Assembly: GCA_945878375.1 (NCBI GenBank)
Contig: CAMDWG010000005.1
Span: 62,001-126,000, forward strand
DNA: 64,000 nt
Origin: Roseomonas mucosa
GTDB taxonomy: Bacteria > Pseudomonadota > Alphaproteobacteria > Acetobacterales > Acetobacteraceae
Direction of reading: 5' to 3'
Part shown: in pieces, positions 60,411-64,000 of the stretch
Layout: each line of letters opens with the position of its first letter
How positions within the stretch are numbered: the first letter of the stretch is position 1
Notes under the pieces: model-generated
Database searches by the model: none
What the model was told of the DNA's origin: nothing
What the model saw: the letters and a program-made list of their open reading frames with translations, nothing else
Position numbers and translations under genes: made by a program

Positions 60411-61955
60411 CTACATCCGCCGTCGCCGGCGCAGCATCTGCCGCGCCTCCCGCAGATCGAGCCCGCCGAACATCTGCGCGGTCGCGAAATAGACGCCGAG
60501 CCCCACACCGACCAGCAGCCCGAGCCCGGCCAGCTGCGCCAGCCCGCCCGCCAGCGGGAAGATCGCCGCCTCCAGCGCCAGCAGCACCAGGGCCATCACG
60601 CAGGCCGCCCCCGCCAGACGCGGCGCGGCCCGGCGCAGCCGGCGATCCAGCACCAGCTGCCGGCGGCGCATCAGCAGCGCGCCGAGCACCAACACATTCG
60701 CCCAGGACGCTGCCGAGGTCGCCAGCGCGATCCCGACATGGCCTAAGATCGGCGTCAGCGCGAGGTTCAGCCCGAGGTTCAGCGCGACGACCCCCATGGC
60801 GACCTTCACCGGCGTCGCCGTGTCGCCGCGGGCGAAGAAGCCGGGCGTCAGAGCCTTCACCAGCACGAAGGCCGGCAGACCGGCGGCATAGGCGATCAGT
60901 GCCAGCGCGGTGGCGCGCGTCGCCTCTGGCCCGAAGGCGCCGCGCTCGAACAGGGTCTGGATGATCGGCTGCGCCACGACGGCCATGGCGAAGGCGGCGG
61001 GCAGGGCGAAGGCCAGGCTCAGCTCGATGGCGCGATTCTGGCTGCGATGCGCCGACAGGGGCTGCCCGGTCCGTAATTGCCGCGCCAGCAGGGGCAGCAG
61101 CGCCGTGCCCACCGCTGCCCCGATCACCCCGAGCGGCAGCTGCGAGATGCGGTCGGCGTAGTAGAGGTAGCTGACCGCGCCCGCCGGCAGCAGCGACGCG
61201 ATGATGATCCCGATCGCCAGGTTCACCTGCGTGACGCCCGCGCCGACCAGCCCCGGCCCCATCCGGCGCAGCACGGCCCGGACCTCCGGCGTCAGGCGCG
61301 GCACCGACAGCGGGTTGATGACCATCCCCGCCACCCGCGCCGCCACCAGCAGCATCCCCAGCTGCAGCACGCCCGAGATCGCGACACCCCAGGCCAGCGC
61401 ATGCGCCGGCGTGGCCACGAAGGGCGTGAGGCCGATCAGCGCCGCCATCGTCACCAGGTTGAACAGCACCGGCGCGGCGGCCGCGGCGGCGAAGCGGTCC
61501 ATCCCGTTCAGCACGCCCGAGACCAGCGCGGCGAGGCAGATGAACAGCAGATAGGGGAAGGTGATCCGGGTCAGCTCCACCGCCAGGGGGAAGCGCAGCG
61601 CTTCGCCGACGAAGCCAGGGGCCAGCACGAACAGAAGCTGCGGCATGAAGACGATGCCGAGCAGGACGATGCCGCTCAGCACCATCGTCATCAGCCCCGC
61701 CAGCGCATTGGCCAGTGCCCGCGCCTTGGCCGGCCCCTCCGCCGCATAGGTGCCGGAGAAGGCGGGCAGGAAGGCGGCGTTGAAGGCACCTTCGCCGAAG
61801 AGCTGGCGGAACAGGTTGGGCAGGCGGAGCGCGACGAAGAACGCATCGGACAGCGGGCCAGCACCGATCTTCGCCGCGATCAGCATGTCGCGCGCGAAGC
61901 CCAGGATCCGGCTGGCCATGGTCCAGGCGCCGACGGTCGCGACACTGCGGAACAT
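60411..61955 (-). CDS. murJ: Lipid II flippase MurJ
   Basis: 514-residue MurJ (MviN) with about 14 helices, normal length. ATVGAWTMASRILGFARDMLIAAKIGAGPLSDAFFVALRLPNLFRQLFGEGAFNAAFLPAFSGTYA is the diagnostic N-terminus with the conserved Arg, Asp and Phe residues. It flips lipid II for peptidoglycan synthesis. It is convergent to the L,D-transpeptidase gene, with 8 nt between the stops. Confidence 0.95.
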   Translation of the reverse strand: MFRSVATVGAWTMASRILGFARDMLIAAKIGAGPLSDAFFVALRLPNLFRQLFGEGAFNAAFLPAFSGTYAAEGPAKARALANALAGLMTMVLSGIVLLGIVFMPQLLFVLAPGFVGEALRFPLAVELTRITFPYLLFICLAALVSGVLNGMDRFAAAAAAPVLFNLVTMAALIGLTPFVATPAHALAWGVAISGVLQLGMLLVAARVAGMVINPLSVPRLTPEVRAVLRRMGPGLVGAGVTQVNLAIGIIIASLLPAGAVSYLYYADRISQLPLGVIGAAVGTALLPLLARQLRTGQPLSAHRSQNRAIELSLAFALPAAFAMAVVAQPIIQTLFERGAFGPEATRATALALIAYAAGLPAFVLVKALTPGFFARGDTATPVKVAMGVVALNLGLNLALTPILGHVGIALATSAASWANVLVLGALLMRRRQLVLDRRLRRAAPRLAGAACVMALVLLALEAAIFPLAGGLAQLAGLGLLVGVGLGVYFATAQMFGGLDLREARQMLRRRRRM

Positions 61956-62109
61956 CGGCGCGGGGTAGCAGCGAAGCGACGGCGACGGAAGGGCCGGGGC
62001 TGGCGCCCACGACGCCGATGGGTTGTCTCCGGCCCGCCTTGCGCCTAGGTGGAGGCCACGCGCCGCGCCTGTCGCGGCCCCTTGCCCCTCTCATCCCCAT
62101 ACGACGGAC

Positions 62110-62658
62110 ATGAGCGAGAAGACCGAGAACCCGACCGATCCGGCCGCGGAACCCATCTCCGTGGCCGACACCGCAGCGCCGGAGGCCGACCGCATGGCGA
62201 CGCTCGAGGCCGAGGCCACGCAGTTCCGCGACAAGTGGCTGCGGGCGGAGGCGGAGATGCAGAACCTCCGTACCCGCACCCGGCGCGAGGCGGAGGAAGC
62301 GCGGCAATTCGCGGTACAGAAATTCGCCCGCGACGCGGTGGAGACGGCGGATAATCTCCGCCGCGGCCTCGACAGCCTGCCCCCGGCGGCGGAGGACGAG
62401 CCAGAGATTCTGGCCAAGCTGCGCAACGGCTTCGAGGGTGTGGAGCGCGGCTTCGTGGCGATGCTGGAGCGCCACGGCGTGAAGAAGCACGACGCCGCCG
62501 GCCAGCCCTTCGACCCCGAGCTGCACCAGGCGATGGCCGAGCAGCCCGCGCCCGAGGGCGTCGAGCCGGGGACGGTCATCCAGGCCTGGACCCCCGCCTG
62601 GACCCTGAATGGCCGCCTGCTCAAGCCCGCCATGGTGGTGGTGGCCGGCAAGGCGTGA
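62110..62658 (+). CDS. grpE: Nucleotide exchange factor GrpE
   Basis: 182-residue GrpE. A long helix (ATLEAEATQFRDKWLRAEAEMQNLRTRTRREAEEA) leads into FAVQKFARDAVETADNLRRGL and the beta-wing domain (HQAMAEQPAPEGVEPGTVIQAWTPAWTLNGRLLKPAMVVVAG). It releases ADP from DnaK. dnaK is not adjacent in this window. Its stop overlaps the GNAT start by one base. Confidence 0.94.
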   Translation: MSEKTENPTDPAAEPISVADTAAPEADRMATLEAEATQFRDKWLRAEAEMQNLRTRTRREAEEARQFAVQKFARDAVETADNLRRGLDSLPPAAEDEPEILAKLRNGFEGVERGFVAMLERHGVKKHDAAGQPFDPELHQAMAEQPAPEGVEPGTVIQAWTPAWTLNGRLLKPAMVVVAGKA

Positions 62659-63143
62659 TGGTGAGGGATGTTGGCGCGGCGGATCTCGCCGCGCTGAACG
62701 CCTTGAACGACGCCCATGCGGCTGAGGTGAACGCGCTGGCGCCCGCGTCCTTCGCGGCGCTGGTGCGACAGTCCTTCGCCGCCCGGATGCTGGACGCAGC
62801 CGATGGCCGCCCCGCCGGCTTCTGCCTCGCGCTGAGCCATGCCACGCCGACGCAGGGGCCGAACCATGGCTGGTTCCAGGACCGACTGCCCGAATTCGCC
62901 TATGTGGACCGCGTGGTGGTCGATGCCGCCTGCCGCGGTCAGGGGATCGCGCGCGCGCTCTATGCCGACCTCGTGGCGCGGGCGCGGGCGGCGGGGCTGC
63001 CGGTGCTGGCCTGCGAGGTGAACCTCGACCCGCCCAACCCGGTCAGCATGGCATTCCACGAGAAACTCGGCTTCACCGAGGCCGGGATCGCGACCGACCC
63101 ACGCAACGGCAAGCGGGTGCGCTACCTCACGCTCGCGCTATAA
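62658..63143 (+). CDS. GNAT-family acetyltransferase
   Basis: 161-residue GNAT protein with motif A FAYVDRVVVDAACRGQGIARALYADLVARARAAG and motif B VNLDPPNPVSMAFHEKLGFTEAG. VRDVGAADLAALNALNDAHAAEVNAL is the N-terminal part. ATG at 62658 shares its A with the grpE stop (TGATG). It converges with the DUF3422 gene with a 6-nt overlap of stops. Substrate unknown. Confidence 0.85.
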   Translation: MVRDVGAADLAALNALNDAHAAEVNALAPASFAALVRQSFAARMLDAADGRPAGFCLALSHATPTQGPNHGWFQDRLPEFAYVDRVVVDAACRGQGIARALYADLVARARAAGLPVLACEVNLDPPNPVSMAFHEKLGFTEAGIATDPRNGKRVRYLTLAL

Positions 63144-64000
63144 CAGAACCGGCTTGATCCGCCGCCGCCGCATCCGGGTCCAGACCAGGCCTGCGATGAT
63201 CGGCACCAGCACCGCGACGATGATCTCGCCCTTCAGCCAGCCGCCGAATTCGAAGGGCTTGATCGCGTAGCCCAGCAGCGACAACACGTAATAGCTGATG
63301 CCAGCGACGGACAGGCCCTCCACCGTCTCCTGCAGCCGCAGCTGCGCGCGGCCGGTATCTGCCATGGCCGCCAGCAGCTTCTGCGTCTGCGCTTCCTGCG
63401 CCACCGCGACGCGGGCGCGGAGCAGATCCACCGCGCGGCCGCAGCGGATGGACATCGCACCGATCCGCGTGCTGGCCGCATCGACCGTTGCCATCGCCGG
63501 ATCCAGCCGGCGTTCCAGATACTCTGTCAGCGTCGGCAGCCCTTGCAGCCGCTGTTCGCGCAGCAGCTGCAGGCGCCGGCCCACCAGCGCGTGATAGGCC
63601 CGCGCGGCGGAAAACCGGTCGGCCGTCGCCGCCGCCTGCTGTTCGATGGAGGTGGCGAGGCCCGCCAGTTCCTCCAGCGCCTTGCGTTCTTCTTCAAGGT
63701 CGTCGAGGCCGGGCAGGGTGCTGGCGATGGCCGCCAGCCTTTCCGATGCCGGGCCGAGTGTGGCGGAGACGGCGCGCGCCGCAGGCAGGGCGAGCAGGGC
63801 GAGCATCCGGTAGGTCTCGATCTCCCACAGCGCCTGGGCGAGACGGCCGGCAAGCGCCGCGGTCATCCCATGGTCCTGCAGCAGCAGCCGCGTGAAGCCA
63901 TCGGGCCCGAGGCGGAAATCCGTCCAGCCGGTCGCGGCCCCGGCCGAAAGGCTGGCGCCGGCCAGATTGTCCGGCACGAAGCAGCCGGGGGGCGGGGGCT
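63138..64000 (-). CDS. DUF3422 family protein, 5' end beyond the window
   Basis: C-terminal about 287 residues of a DUF3422 protein. GWTDFRLGPDGFTRLLLQDHGM and WEIETYRMLALLALPAA match the family middle. A coiled-coil region then leads to two membrane helices near the end (ISYYVLSLLGYAIKPF and IIVAVLVPIIAGLVW). The frame stays open to the window edge (upstream codons encode PPPGCFV), so GTG at 63977 is not the true start; the full protein is usually about 420-440 residues. Confidence 0.85.
   Translation of the reverse strand, partial: PPPPGCFVPDNLAGASLSAGAATGWTDFRLGPDGFTRLLLQDHGMTAALAGRLAQALWEIETYRMLALLALPAARAVSATLGPASERLAAIASTLPGLDDLEEERKALEELAGLATSIEQQAAATADRFSAARAYHALVGRRLQLLREQRLQGLPTLTEYLERRLDPAMATVDAASTRIGAMSIRCGRAVDLLRARVAVAQEAQTQKLLAAMADTGRAQLRLQETVEGLSVAGISYYVLSLLGYAIKPFEFGGWLKGEIIVAVLVPIIAGLVWTRMRRRRIKPVLL

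Noticed and set aside
58723-62526. 1267-codon open frame on the minus strand across ribA, the L,D-transpeptidase, murJ and grpE
   Set aside because: It is antisense to or out of frame with four clearly recognised genes. Its translation is Arg/Gly/Ala-rich with no domain, as expected when high GC removes stop codons.

Overview
The window is high-GC, densely coded DNA with short intergenic gaps, GTG starts and many ATGA/GTGA start-stop overlaps. The gene content fits an alphaproteobacterium, most likely an Acetobacteraceae (Roseomonas-like) chromosome: solitary tripartite-tricarboxylate (Bug) binding proteins, sdhCDAB order, UPF0262, DUF983, the alphaproteobacterial TIGR02186 protein beside TauE, a DUF3422 protein and a lysine/alanine histone-like protein. 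No insertion sequence, integrase, phage gene, CRISPR array or rRNA operon is visible. The family assignment is inference; no 16S or similar marker is present.

Layout. 0.1-5.1 kb: a FIST sensor-histidine kinase pair, a Bug receptor, a SnoaL-like protein and an FMN reductase. 5.1-9.6 kb: glycosyltransferase and polysaccharide flippase, glycerophosphodiesterase, rhodanese, DUF3237. 10-12.1 kb: DUF983, UPF0262, mtnA. 12.3-17.8 kb: a hydantoin-type module (Asp/Glu/hydantoin racemase, hydantoinase, two N-carbamoyl hydrolases) with a PagL-like outer-membrane barrel between the hydrolases. 17.8-21.7 kb: LysR regulator divergent from prpD-prpC, with a clear LysR box between them. 21.7-23.6 kb: a 700-bp non-coding stretch, a histone H1-like gene and a GNAT gene. 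23.6-29.7 kb: a tight seven-gene minus-strand operon combining a RibD-type reductase, a medium-chain dehydrogenase without zinc ligands, a 6-pyruvoyltetrahydropterin-synthase homologue with altered active site, a GT4 glycosyltransferase, a methyltransferase and the tetronate pair otnK/otnC. This is the best candidate for an undescribed pathway. 29.7-32.1 kb: Bug receptor plus amidase.

32.3-35.4 kb holds rplY-pth-hypothetical-ychF. 35.6-46.4 kb is mixed housekeeping and accessory genes (two flavoproteins, histidine phosphatase, two GSTs, SYLF lipid-binding protein, HlyD adaptor, Nudix, PaiB-like, EamA, folD, yggT). 46.5-50.4 kb carries tRNA-Ala(CGC) and sdhCDAB, ending at a strong terminator. 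50.4-64 kb carries DUF938, 5'-nucleotidase, a PhnA-like membrane protein, TauE-TIGR02186-USP, a NifU-type protein, a nitroreductase, an OmpR-family regulator, ribA, an L,D-transpeptidase, murJ, grpE, a GNAT gene and a truncated DUF3422 gene.

Beyond genes, the window has four copies of a roughly 115-150 bp intergenic repeat (near 23.0, 34.1, 35.4 and 44.1 kb). They share a sequence core and each ends in a hairpin whose stem is kept while its bases differ. Two copies bracket ychF, and a 15-bp triplication directly after one of them supplies the ychF ribosome binding site.
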